Shown: piece by piece, positions 44,921-52,902 of the stretch
How positions within the stretch are numbered: the first letter of the stretch is position 1
Layout of the letters: each line of letters begins with the position of its first letter
Assembly: GCA_963698265.1 (NCBI GenBank)
Contig: CAVOQC010000003.1
Span: 207,627 to 271,626 of the forward strand
Length of the DNA: 64,000 bases
From: FEB-7 sp963698265
Lineage (GTDB): Bacteria > Pseudomonadota > Gammaproteobacteria > Burkholderiales > Usitatibacteraceae
Direction of reading: 5' to 3'
Notes under the pieces: model-generated
What the model was told of the DNA's origin: nothing
The model's input: the letters and a program-made list of their open reading frames with translations, nothing else
The model's database searches: none
Translations under genes and position numbers: made by a program

Positions 44921-45482
44921 CTCATCCATGCGGAAGTCGTACGAGGCGAGCGACGAGATCGTGTCGACCATGAAGAGCGCCGGGTGACCGGGGCGGTTCA
45001 TCGCCGCCCGCATCTCGGCCACGGGGTGGCGCATGCCGGTCGCAGTCTCCTTCTAAACCAACATAGCGGTCTTGATGTCACTCTTGGCGCCGGCCGCGAG
45101 ATGCTCTGCGACGTCTTCCGGATCCACCACGCGCCGCTCGGGCGTCGCCACCATCTCGACTTTCAGACCATATTGCGTGGCGGTCTTCGCCCAGTTCTCC
45201 GCGAAGTAGCCCGTCTGGGGCACCAGCACCTTGTCGCCGGGGGAGAAGAGGTTCGCGATGCTCGCGTCCCAGGCGCCGTGGCCGGTGGCGGCGTAGGTGA
45301 TGGCGAAACCCTGCTGCGTCTTCAGCACGGACTTCAGCCGCTGCAGGCAGCGGTCGCGAAGGGCCACGAATGCCGGCCCCATGAAGTCCACCGCGGGGCG
45401 AGCCATCGCCTGAAGCACCCGGTGCGGGATGTTGGTGGGGCCGGGGTGCATGAAGAACTGCCAGCCGCGTGGGGCGGACATC
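44921..45482 (-). pseudogene. Truncated duplicate of the aminotransferase gene
   Basis: The start (MSAPRGWQFFMHPGPTNIPH) and about 140 residues match the aminotransferase at 42236-43488 almost exactly. The frame ends at a TAG near 45053 (KTAMLV, stop); matching DNA continues to 44921 and then stops abruptly at the soxV-side junction. The whole C-terminal half, including the PLP lysine, is missing, so this copy cannot be active. Confidence 0.85.
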
Positions 45483-45540
45483 GCTATCTCCTCCGAGCAA
45501 TTGCGTGATGATACCGGCAGCGAGCGCCGAGCCCGCATTC
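44921..45540 (-). repeat. Long direct repeat, copy 2
   Basis: This is the partner of 42930-43553. Homology begins at TCATCCATGC (44921) and runs through the gene start into the upstream region up to about 45540. Confidence 0.8.
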
Positions 45541-45582
45541 GCGGCGTTGATGGCACACTCCCGACCCGAGGGGAGAGCCATC

Positions 45583-45845
45583 ATGAAAAGGTTACGATTC
45601 GCCGCCGCGATCCTGATCGCCGGTGGATCTCATCGTCGCCACGAGCATGGGCTCGATCGTGGGCGGCGCCTACGCCGCGGGTCACACGCCGGAGCAGATG
45701 GAATCGCGCTCGCATGCCGCCCTCATGGGGGGGGCTCGCCTACAACCGCACCGACCGGGTGCTGCCCAAGGTGCTCGGGGGCAGCGTGTACCTGGGACTT
45801 TTTCTCGAAGCGGGCAACGCGTGGCGAAGCAGGTCGGACATTCGC
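45583..45845 (+). pseudogene. Gutted patatin-like phospholipase gene
   Basis: Pieces of a patatin-family gene lie in order but in three frames: a signal-peptide start MKRLRFAAAILIAGG (45583), the nucleophile-elbow region LIVATSMGSIVGGAYAAG with HTPEQME (from about 45626), and a C-terminal barrel piece VLGGSVYLGLFLEAGNAW (to about 45828). The two or three hundred residues that should separate the last two pieces are missing. A degraded gene with internal deletions is the best reading. The next 250 bases, up to the TIR gene, hold nothing I recognise. Confidence 0.7.
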
Positions 45846-46096
45846 TACGGCGAGGGGCACGCTATCTCTCAAACCCATCACTTTCCGTTCGGCACCAACC
45901 GGACCCGACGAATTCCCGGCGCGGCACTGTCAGCAATGGAATGGCCTTTACCTCGAGACAAGTTCTGCTTCGAGATGTCTACCGAACGGGGAACTCTACG
46001 CGGGCCATATTGGAATGATCGCGATCGACCCTTCCGCGAAGTTGGCAAGCGTCAGCTTTCGGGCATGCGCATGACTCGGCCAATATCGCAGTATCG

Positions 46097-48163
46097 CTAC
46101 GCTGGCAGTTTCAGCTTCCGCAACATCGCCTTGTAGCGGGAGTCGGGCTCGAGGCTCCTTGCGCACGGGTCCGCCTTGATGAGAGGCAGCCAGCCATCGC
46201 GCTGCCTGTACGCGCGGTCGAGCCAAGCAAATGCCTGGTCAAGACGCTGACGGCAGGCATACACCGAGGCAATGGGTCCCGCCAGGTTATCGGCGTACTT
46301 CGCCTCCAGCAACGCAAGTGCCCGATCTGCATCGCTCTTCCGGCCCAGCGCGTCAAACGCCAGAGCAAGACCGTACTGGCGGAGCCCGTCGAACGGTTCC
46401 TTCTCGATTGCCGCCAGGGCGGCCGCCGGATCTCCGCGAGCCAGCAACACGAATCCAAGCCACAAGTGAGGTCCTGACCCCGTCGCGTTGAGTTCAGTCG
46501 CCTTGCGGTATGCAGCCTCCGCCTCTGCGAGTCGTCCCCTTCGAAGCTGCACATCGCCCAACCCCTGGTAAGCGCCATCGCCCGCCGCATCGCGCGCGAC
46601 AGCATGCTCGATGAGCCGCAGCGCCTCATCGAGCCGATCCCCGACCAGGGCGTACCCTGAAGCAATCCAGAGCGCGAGGACATTGTTGGGCTCGAGTTCA
46701 AGCGTGCGCTTGATTTCGGATTGGGCCGCCGGCCAGTTCCACTCGAGTTCGCCCAGAACCCGTGCCATGCCCAGGTGCGCATCGGCCAAATTCGGATCGA
46801 GCCTCAGCGCGGTTTCGGCCGCCAGGCGGGCCCGCGCATGAACTGCGGCATGCGTCCCGCCGCCGAAGTAGACGTAGTCATAAACCAAGGCATCGGCGAG
46901 CCCGAACCAGGCAGGCGCGAACTTCGGATCCAGCTTGAGTGCCCGCTCCAGATATTCAATACCCTTCAGGTTGTCGGCGTGCGTGGCGCGATAGTGAAGC
47001 GCACGGGCCTGCAGATAAAGCCCATAGGCCTCCTGGCTCACCGTCGGCGCGGCTGTCGGCATGCCGCCTTGCAACAATGAGACCTTGAGGGCCTTGACCA
47101 CGGCCGAGGCAATCTCGTCCTGCACTTTGAAAATGTCGTCGAGCTTGCGATCGTAGGTTTCCGACCAGACGTGATGGCCGTTATCGGCTCGAATCAGCTG
47201 TGTGGTAATGCGCAGCGTGTTGCCGGACTTGCGCACGCTGCCTTCCAGAACGTGCGCGACATCCAGCGCCTTGGCAATCTCTGCGATCGTCGCCTGCTTT
47301 CCCTTGAAGTAGAACGAGGAGGTCCGTGCCGGCACCTTCAACTCCACCACCTTGGTCAGCATGCCCATGAGCTCTTCCGCCAGGCCGTCCGCGAAATACT
47401 CCTGGTCCTTCTTCTCGCTCATGTCGACGAACGGAAGCACCGCTACCGACTTCTCGGATATTGCCGCCCGCGCTGCCGTGCCGGCTGGAGAAGTCTGGGC
47501 CTCTTCGACGACGGCGCTGCGTTTCGCCAATACGAGCCGGTCCACCGCAAGGTAACCGGCTGCGATGGCCACGCCCGCCGCCATCACGAGCAGCGCTTGC
47601 CTCGATCGCCGGGACGCCGACCGATGTCCGGGTGCCGGCGCGGGCCCCGGTCGCGTACCGGCGCGGGGGGCGTCCGCAAGCGGGGCTGCACCGGCCTGTT
47701 GCCGAATCGCTGAGGGCGAAATGTGATCGTCCGACGATAACAGGCGCGATACCTGCTCGACGAAAGTGGCCGGGACCTCCCCCGCCGGGAGACGTGTCCA
47801 CTGCACTTCGCGGAATTTGTCCGGAACGAGGGCATCTGCGTCATCGGTTCCATCGATGACGACCGGCAGCAGAAACGCGCGCTCGGCAGCGAACAAATGG
47901 GAACGATCGACCGCAAGCTTCCATTCAAGGCGGAAATACCCTTCGGCACGAGCACGCGTGTTCGCCGAGATCACCGGCATGAACAAGGCGCAGGCCTTGA
48001 TCTGCTTCCTGATCGCGGCATCCCAAGCGTCGCCGCCGCGCAGTTCGCTTTGGTCCAGCCAGACTTCGATGCCAGCACCTCGCAGGGCTCGGCCGATACC
48101 GCGGGCGGCATCGGCATCCTGCGATGCATAGCTGAGGAAGACTGCCTTGGTCGATGCGTTCAT
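46097..48163 (-). CDS. TIR domain - membrane helix - TolB-like domain - TPR protein
   Basis: The 688-residue protein starts at ATG 48163 with a TIR_2-type domain (residues about 5-140: VFLSYASQDADAARGI, EVWLDQSELRGGDAWD and YFRLEWKLAV with the conserved Glu). A Pro/Ala/Arg-rich linker and one membrane helix (ALLVMAAGVAIAAGYLAV) follow. The FlgO/TolB-like domain SVAVLPFVDMSEKKDQEYFADGLAEEL comes next, then at least six TPR-like repeats. The C-terminal architecture is common with adenylate-cyclase or winged-helix effectors; a TIR head is less common. Some TIR domains cleave NAD in defence, others only bind partners. Either is possible here. Confidence 0.85.
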   Translation of the reverse strand: MNASTKAVFLSYASQDADAARGIGRALRGAGIEVWLDQSELRGGDAWDAAIRKQIKACALFMPVISANTRARAEGYFRLEWKLAVDRSHLFAAERAFLLPVVIDGTDDADALVPDKFREVQWTRLPAGEVPATFVEQVSRLLSSDDHISPSAIRQQAGAAPLADAPRAGTRPGPAPAPGHRSASRRSRQALLVMAAGVAIAAGYLAVDRLVLAKRSAVVEEAQTSPAGTAARAAISEKSVAVLPFVDMSEKKDQEYFADGLAEELMGMLTKVVELKVPARTSSFYFKGKQATIAEIAKALDVAHVLEGSVRKSGNTLRITTQLIRADNGHHVWSETYDRKLDDIFKVQDEIASAVVKALKVSLLQGGMPTAAPTVSQEAYGLYLQARALHYRATHADNLKGIEYLERALKLDPKFAPAWFGLADALVYDYVYFGGGTHAAVHARARLAAETALRLDPNLADAHLGMARVLGELEWNWPAAQSEIKRTLELEPNNVLALWIASGYALVGDRLDEALRLIEHAVARDAAGDGAYQGLGDVQLRRGRLAEAEAAYRKATELNATGSGPHLWLGFVLLARGDPAAALAAIEKEPFDGLRQYGLALAFDALGRKSDADRALALLEAKYADNLAGPIASVYACRQRLDQAFAWLDRAYRQRDGWLPLIKADPCARSLEPDSRYKAMLRKLKLPA

Positions 48164-48412
48164 TTGCAATGCGTCGCTTTGCCATATCAGCCGCACATAG
48201 GAAATTCAAACGGCCTGCGGCTCCCCGGCCGGGTTGATAACGGGGCCTATGTCCAGGCGGAAGGCTAGCCTCGCTGGGCCTCGCATGCAAACCCCGTGGC
48301 ACAAACGCTTGGCGAGGCTACCTCCCGGCCGCTGAAAACCCGTTCGCCGCAGCCCTGCCCCTTATCGGGCGCAACCGTTCCCGCCCTCGGCCACCGGCCC
48401 GGCTCACACAAC

Positions 48413-48517
48413 GTGTTGAGCTTCCTGTTCTCGGCCTGCATCGGGGTGCTGTTCGGCTACTTCCCGGCGCGGCGCGCCGCGCGGCTCGACCCGATCGAGG
48501 CGCTTCGGCACGAGTAG
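48413..48517 (+). pseudogene. C-terminal remnant of a MacB/FtsX-type ABC permease
   Basis: The last 34 residues of the frame (VLSFLFSACIGVLFGYFPA, then RRAARLDPIEALRHE) are the diagnostic C-terminus of MacB-like permeases. Nothing upstream in any frame matches the rest of the protein, so only the tail remains. The 250 bases upstream, to the TIR gene start, are without recognised content. Confidence 0.7.
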
Positions 48518-48557
48518 CGCGGTACGGCGCGAGTCGGCGCTACAGGGCATTCACCCC

Positions 48558-48652
48558 CCTTTTCCTGCATTTCGTCGCTTTCCGCTCGCGGCGGGGGGGC
48601 AGCGTCCCTAGAGTGGCTCCATCGCAACGACGCAACCCACCGGGAGCCCCAA
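48558..48652 (+). promoter_or_regulatory. Conserved leader of small membrane protein gene, copy B
   Basis: This is the partner of the leader at 41185-41277. It has the same 22-base core (from 48561), the same 48-base distance to a -10-like TAGAGT (48609), and 44 bases from there to the ATG (43 in copy A). The constant spacing suggests a functional promoter element. Confidence 0.5.
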
Positions 48653-48751
48653 ATGATCACCTTCTTCTTCGCCTTCGTGACCGTCGCCTTCTTCGCCGCC
48701 ATCGCCGCCCAGGTCGTCGGGACGGTCTCCAACTCGCGCGCCTTCGGGTAG
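48653..48751 (+). CDS. 32-residue membrane protein, copy B
   Basis: The ATG at 48653 opens a frame for MITFFFAFVTVAFFAAIAAQ and onwards, ending NSRAFG and a TAG. It is a paralogue of the peptide at 41278-41376: same length, one membrane helix and the same R-x-aromatic-G ending. The ribosome-binding sequence GGGAG lies 10 bases upstream. Function unknown. Confidence 0.65.
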   Translation: MITFFFAFVTVAFFAAIAAQVVGTVSNSRAFG

Positions 48752-48762
48752 ACGAAGCACCC

Positions 48763-48920
48763 ATGATCCGCCGCATCGCGGTTTTCCTGTCCTTCCTGCT
48801 GCTCGCCGGTGGTGCGCTCGCCGACGACGACTGGTCGGGGGGAACGATTCGATTCGGGGGTCACGTCGAGGTCTCGGAACCCACGGCCGGCTTCCTCTAC
48901 GCGGCGGGCGGCGAGATGGG
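48763..48920 (+). CDS. Secreted protein of unknown function, cut at the chimeric junction
   Basis: The ATG at 48763 begins a signal peptide (MIRRIAVFLSFLLLAGGALA) followed by DDDWSGGTIRFGGHVEVSE and AGFLYAAGGEM. The repetitive Gly-rich beta pattern recalls polymer-forming (bactofilin-like) proteins, but too little remains to be sure. The frame runs into foreign, cyanobacterial sequence after about 48920 and stops at once, so the 3' part is lost. It follows the small membrane protein gene by 11 bases. Confidence 0.6.
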
Positions 48921-48925
48921 TTGGT
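48918..48925. other. Junction between two genomes
   Basis: Within a few bases, composition changes from about 68% to about 50% GC, gene families change from proteobacterial to cyanobacterial, and coding frames on both strands are broken. The only sequence the two sides could share is a few bases around ATGGGTTGG. Confidence 0.85.
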
Positions 48926-49175
48926 GAAAACTGTAGAACTGAGCCGTAATTTGACCCTGAGTTTCCCGTAGACGCATCAATCGTTGGCGATAGGGTTGAT
49001 CGACTTTCAGGATATTAGCTTGTTCGGCGAAGAGGGTGATGCTGTCATTGGCAAAGAGCGGTACTGGACGCAGCCAAAATTTGAGATGGACATACCAAAT
49101 TGGCTCAGCGATCGCTTGGTCGCGGTTATCGTATTCGCCGGCAAGGTATTGGCCGAGGGTTTTGAGGGTATTCAT
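48921..49175 (-). CDS. cpcT: CpcT/CpeT-type phycobiliprotein lyase, C-terminus missing
   Basis: The first 85 or so residues match chromophore lyase CpcT/CpeT (MNTLKTLGQYLAGEYDNRDQ; EPIWYVHLKFWLRPVPLF; ITLFAEQANILKVDQPYRQR). These enzymes attach phycocyanobilin to the beta subunit of phycocyanin in cyanobacteria. The family is about 200 residues long; here the sequence is cut after FYSFHQP by the chimeric junction. The ATG at 49175 is the natural start. Confidence 0.85.
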
Positions 49176-49206
49176 CAGTTAGAGAAAGACGTTAGAAGTA
49201 CGTTCA

Positions 49207-49439
49207 TTAAGTCAATCGGGATGTTGGGATAGACAGAGTAACGTCAGAAAGTTGACTGAAGATCCAACGAGTACAAATCATCCGATCACTCAAGTATGCT
49301 TCATCATAGTTAACGGTCAAGGCGATCAGCTCGGTACCGGTTTCCAGAGGCAAATATTGCTTCAACAGCAGAGAACAGAATTCAGACTAAGTAAATTTTG
49401 ATAATTCTGGTTAATTTGCTGATAGTCTTGTGAATTCAT
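49207..49439 (-). pseudogene. Small gene upstream of cpcT, frameshifted
   Basis: An ATG at 49439 with a strong AGGAG upstream starts MNSQDYQQINQNYQNLLSLN but hits a stop near 49362. In another frame the DNA goes on as LLLKQYLPLETGTELIALTV, then NYDEAYLSDRMICTRW, to a TAA at 49207, 31 bases before cpcT. One indel near 49375-49390 would give a protein of about 77 residues co-transcribed with cpcT. I do not recognise the family. Confidence 0.4.
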
Positions 49440-49644
49440 CTTTTTTCTCCTGTTTTGAACACTGATTACTTAGATTACTTGCCGATGTGCAAAATAGTAC
49501 AAGAGTGCTGTTTGAGGCAACCATTTTGAGGCAACCATAAAGAATTTGTTAGTACACAAACAAAACAACGCATTTTCCCGTTACACTTCTCTTGAATGTT
49601 GACTTTAGTAATAGTGTGGAAGTAATAGTGTGGGGAAAGTTTCA

Positions 49645-50190
49645 ATGGCCGTAAACAATCGCCTAGCGAGTTGTATTGCTAGTGTGACAGTGGCGACCGT
49701 CTTCTTGGGCGCGCCTGTGCAAGCCGAGCCGCTTGTGGCGCAGCTGCCGAGTCAGTTACCCGCACTGATTAATGAAGCAGAAGTTCAGAAAGTTCTTGCT
49801 GACATGATCAAAGTGGCTGGTGATCTCAAGGCGCTTGATGCATTAATCGTTGAGCATTTTGCACCGTTTGTCATGACGGAGTTTATTGTCGAAGCTGGCA
49901 ACAGTCGTCATGAGTTGATCTTGGAAGGACGGGAAGCGATGCGGTCGCACATGCGAGAGGCTTACGGTGCGATCAAAGAGGTTGAGTATCTCAACAATAA
50001 AGTGACTACCCGCTTTATCGAAAATGGCAAAGTCATGGTGGCCGAGGTCACTAGCTTGCAGCGGATCACAACTACGGAAGGCCCAAGCTACACTTCCCGC
50101 AATACCTCAACTTCTGTATTCGCCATGGTTGATGGAAAGCTCCAGGTTACCGCCTACGTTTCGCAGGCTCAAATTGACCGTCGCCCTTAG
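49645..50190 (+). CDS. Secreted SnoaL/NTF2-like protein
   Basis: The 181-residue protein has a signal peptide (ending FLGAPVQAEP) and an NTF2/SnoaL-like cone fold suggested by LDALIVEHFAPFVMTEF, EGREAMRSHMREAYGAI and VTSLQRITTTEGPS. Such domains bind small ligands or act as enzymes; no catalytic residue set can be assigned. GGGGAAAG lies before the ATG at 49645; the frame is open from a GTG at 49630. It is the first of a run of small exported cyanobacterial proteins. Confidence 0.7.
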   Translation: MAVNNRLASCIASVTVATVFLGAPVQAEPLVAQLPSQLPALINEAEVQKVLADMIKVAGDLKALDALIVEHFAPFVMTEFIVEAGNSRHELILEGREAMRSHMREAYGAIKEVEYLNNKVTTRFIENGKVMVAEVTSLQRITTTEGPSYTSRNTSTSVFAMVDGKLQVTAYVSQAQIDRRP

Positions 50191-50294
50191 AGATTTGCGA
50201 TTTTCAGGAATGCTGAGTACTTCAGCTCGGTAATTCACTTAATCAACGATTAACTTAACGCTTGCAACTCGCAATAGGAATCAGAGGATATTCA

Positions 50295-51236
50295 ATGAGA
50301 CATAATTGGAAACGCAACATTACGGCATTGGCAGGTGCAACTCTGGCGATCGCGATCAATCCCCTGTCTGCCAGTGCCTTAACCGCTGGCGAAGTGTTCG
50401 GGGCAGTAATCGGTGGTGCACTCGGTGCCATCGGTGCGGCCGCTGCCGGCAATTCTGCACCGAGTAATAGTACGACTGGCTATCAAGATTTGGTCGGTAC
50501 GAATGCGGCTAGTGGCGACACGGCACTGCGACAGCGTGGATACCAAGATCGAGGCGGTTATAAAACCTCTGACACCTCTTACGTCTACTGGACACAGGTC
50601 AGCACTAGCCAATGTATTCTAGTCGGAACCTATGATGGCCGTTTTGCTTCGATTGTTCCGGCGTCTGCCTATGACTGCAACAATGCCGGCGGCACTGTGG
50701 CCCAACAGCCTTCAAGCCCCGCAGTTCGGCCTGCACCTGCCACCTACACAACGGTGCGGCCGGATAACGGGATTGACATCCAAATTACAGATGGTAACTA
50801 TCGTGTCTATACGACATTGCGTCCCGGAGAAAATGGCTACAACGGCCAGGACGGGGTTTCCAGAATATACTTCAACCCGTTAGATGGACACGTTGTGGTG
50901 TCTAGTTCAGAAACTGGTGAGCAGTTTTACAACTACTACGCTCAGCCGGTTAATGTTGCGAGTACTCGACCCGGGCAATCAGGCGCGGCGCAGCGTAGCT
51001 TAACCTGCCGCTTTAACAACAACACAACATCCCAATGCCCTGTACAAGTATTTGGTGTACCCGACGGGATTAACTTACAAATCACGTTTCCTGACGGCTA
51101 TGTGCGCAAATTGACCTTCCGGCAGGGTGACTTCTTCGATGGATCAAGCTTAATCGCAAATACGCGGGCTGATAGTCAATTTTTCTATGTGACCTATAGC
51201 AACGAGTATTTTGAAATTCCGCGCAGTTTGCTGTAA
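50295..51236 (+). CDS. Secreted protein of unknown function, 313 aa
   Basis: The protein has a signal peptide (ALAGATLAIAINPLSASA) followed by a Gly/Ala-rich hydrophobic segment (EVFGAVIGGALGAIGAAAAG), like glycine-zipper membrane-inserting segments. The rest is a Tyr/Asn/Thr-rich beta-type domain (YVYWTQVSTSQCILVGTYDG; YFNPLDGHVVVSSSETG). No family is recognised. ATG 50295 is chosen because the signal peptide starts there. Confidence 0.65.
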   Translation: MRHNWKRNITALAGATLAIAINPLSASALTAGEVFGAVIGGALGAIGAAAAGNSAPSNSTTGYQDLVGTNAASGDTALRQRGYQDRGGYKTSDTSYVYWTQVSTSQCILVGTYDGRFASIVPASAYDCNNAGGTVAQQPSSPAVRPAPATYTTVRPDNGIDIQITDGNYRVYTTLRPGENGYNGQDGVSRIYFNPLDGHVVVSSSETGEQFYNYYAQPVNVASTRPGQSGAAQRSLTCRFNNNTTSQCPVQVFGVPDGINLQITFPDGYVRKLTFRQGDFFDGSSLIANTRADSQFFYVTYSNEYFEIPRSLL

Positions 51237-51383
51237 CCGGATGCTGCTGAACTCGTGCAGCGTCTTGATAACTCAGCCGATGCTCGGTAGGTGGGCATTG
51301 GACAATCGTCCGATTCCCCAATTGTTCGAGTTTTCCAGTTATTTTCCTTTGATTTTCCATAACAACTACCGGGAGCATTCACG

Positions 51384-51716
51384 ATGAAACTAAAAGTTGC
51401 TTTACTGGCCGCAATGGCTTGCGTCGGTATCGCCGCACCAGCTAAAGCCGATAGTACCCGCGCCCATTGTGATTACTATCCCAAGGGTGAAGATTACGCT
51501 GAAGTCTCGATTGGCTGTACATTCTCGCAGTTCCAGGGCAATGTTTACATTGATTGGGATGATGGCGTTAAGAATGCATTCCGACAGCTCAATGATGGGA
51601 CTGGCCGCATGGTCGATAAGCGTGGGGGTGTCGTGACCATCGAAGAGGGTGGTTTAGGCAAGGCTGGTCTCATCTACCGTCTAGAAAATGGCTCAATTTA
51701 CGTCTATTGGCGCTAA
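51384..51716 (+). CDS. Small secreted protein, 110 aa
   Basis: A signal peptide (MKLKVALLAAMACVGIAAPAKA) precedes a compact domain with two cysteines (AHCDYYPKGE; VSIGCTFSQFQG) that could form a disulfide, and a YIDWDDGVKNAFRQLNDGTG segment. The beta-rich C-terminus ends SIYVYWR. It is exported, probably periplasmic. No family is recognised; homologous-looking phrases suggest a cyanobacterial hypothetical family. Confidence 0.65.
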   Translation: MKLKVALLAAMACVGIAAPAKADSTRAHCDYYPKGEDYAEVSIGCTFSQFQGNVYIDWDDGVKNAFRQLNDGTGRMVDKRGGVVTIEEGGLGKAGLIYRLENGSIYVYWR

Positions 51717-51842
51717 ATCATCGATTCCGTCGGACAGCCCGAGTCGCCGTCACGCGCACCTCACTACTGGTGATGTTTTCAGTGGTCAAGCCAAGTTGTG
51801 TGGCGACTCGATCGGCTCCATGCAAAACTTGAAGTGAAGGTA

Positions 51843-52556
51843 ATGAGTGGACTTATGCAACGTTTCCTCAAAAACTATGGCATGATGCTCGGCTGTGTCA
51901 CGGGCCTGTTGCTGGGATGTGGCACGCCATCACCGGAGGTTGAAGCGACCTCTGCTGCGCCATCACCATCCCCGATCGCCTCGACCAACGCCAGTAGCGA
52001 TGTGGCGGTGGCTGACATGCAAACCTACGACGAACCGCAAATGGCGATCGCCACTAAATACCCTCAGAATATGACGGCTGAAGGCGTCTGTAGTGGCGAA
52101 GGGTGCGGCTATTTCTTCAAATTCCAACCGCAAAATAATGCGCTCGATGAAGCCGAGGTGCATGTCTTTTTACCGGCCGGTGCGCAGACTGCGGCTGAGG
52201 TTGAACAGTTTGTCGTGGGTCCGAACGGCTTCATGGCCAGTAATGACTGGACGGCCGTGCAAGAAGCGACACCGCCCCAGAAGTTGTTTTATCCCTGGGT
52301 GAAAAAAGTGATCACGTTCTCCACTGACAAAGAAATGATGGGTGAAATTCTGCTCGGAGAAACCAATGGTCAAGGTCTGCGCGTCACCCTGCTCTATCCG
52401 GCTGAAATGTCGGATGCCTACTGGCCTGCGGCAAAACCAATCCTGGAAAATCTCACCTTTAAGGCTGACTTACTGCCGATCAGCCGATCGGCTGAAGCCT
52501 CCTTCCAAGGGGAAGACCCAGCGACTATGTGTGACCCGGCAAAGGAACCCTGTTAG
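51843..52556 (+). CDS. Predicted lipoprotein, 237 aa
   Basis: The N-terminus has a lipobox (MLGCVTGLLLGCGTP) followed by a Pro/Ser/Ala-rich linker, then a folded domain (ATKYPQNMTAEGVCSGEGCG; AEVHVFLPAGAQTAAEVEQF; ILLGETNGQGLRVTLLYPAE). It ends with cysteines in MCDPAKEPC. It is probably membrane-anchored on the periplasmic side. No family is recognised. ATG 51843 is chosen; the frame is open to 51798. Confidence 0.65.
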   Translation: MSGLMQRFLKNYGMMLGCVTGLLLGCGTPSPEVEATSAAPSPSPIASTNASSDVAVADMQTYDEPQMAIATKYPQNMTAEGVCSGEGCGYFFKFQPQNNALDEAEVHVFLPAGAQTAAEVEQFVVGPNGFMASNDWTAVQEATPPQKLFYPWVKKVITFSTDKEMMGEILLGETNGQGLRVTLLYPAEMSDAYWPAAKPILENLTFKADLLPISRSAEASFQGEDPATMCDPAKEPC

Positions 52557-52586
52557 TGCTCAACCGCCTACTACCATGCCAACAGA

Positions 52587-52859
52587 ATGATTCCCTGCGC
52601 CCAAGCGATGGGCCAACCAATGGCTGAGTGCGAGTTTGGCGCTGCCCGCGCCGGTGGTGGCTACGTCACGGTGATAGTGAAGCAGCCCGATGGGGTCTCG
52701 CGAGCAATTTTCTTTCAAATGGGCCAGCCGATTGGTGCTGATACCAGCGAAGCGGATGGTTACCCTGAATTTAGCGCCACTAAGGCAGGCGATCTCAACC
52801 GGATTCGCATCAGTAGTGAACGGTATGAGATCCCGGACGCCTTTGTTCTGGGCGGTTGA
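52587..52859 (+). CDS. Small domain protein, possibly the 3' part of a larger gene
   Basis: The 90 residues (CAQAMGQPMAECEFGAARAG; GYVTVIVKQPDGVSRAIFF; RIRISSERYEIPDAFVLGG) look like the C-terminal domain found in several exported cyanobacterial proteins. The ATG at 52587 has no clear ribosome-binding site, and the upstream lipoprotein stops only 30 bases before. A frameshift joining the two (giving a protein with a C-terminal domain) is possible. Confidence 0.5.
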   Translation: MIPCAQAMGQPMAECEFGAARAGGGYVTVIVKQPDGVSRAIFFQMGQPIGADTSEADGYPEFSATKAGDLNRIRISSERYEIPDAFVLGG

Positions 52860-52902
52860 TGATTGATTTGACGCAAGGAATATGACTTTTTAGCTCCGAT
52901 CT

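Noticed and set aside
48918..48925. Junction considered as horizontal gene transfer
   Set aside because: About 15 kb of ordinary cyanobacterial housekeeping genes (tadA, tsaB, arfB, a PBP) follow with no mobile element, and both border genes are truncated; misassembly is simpler.
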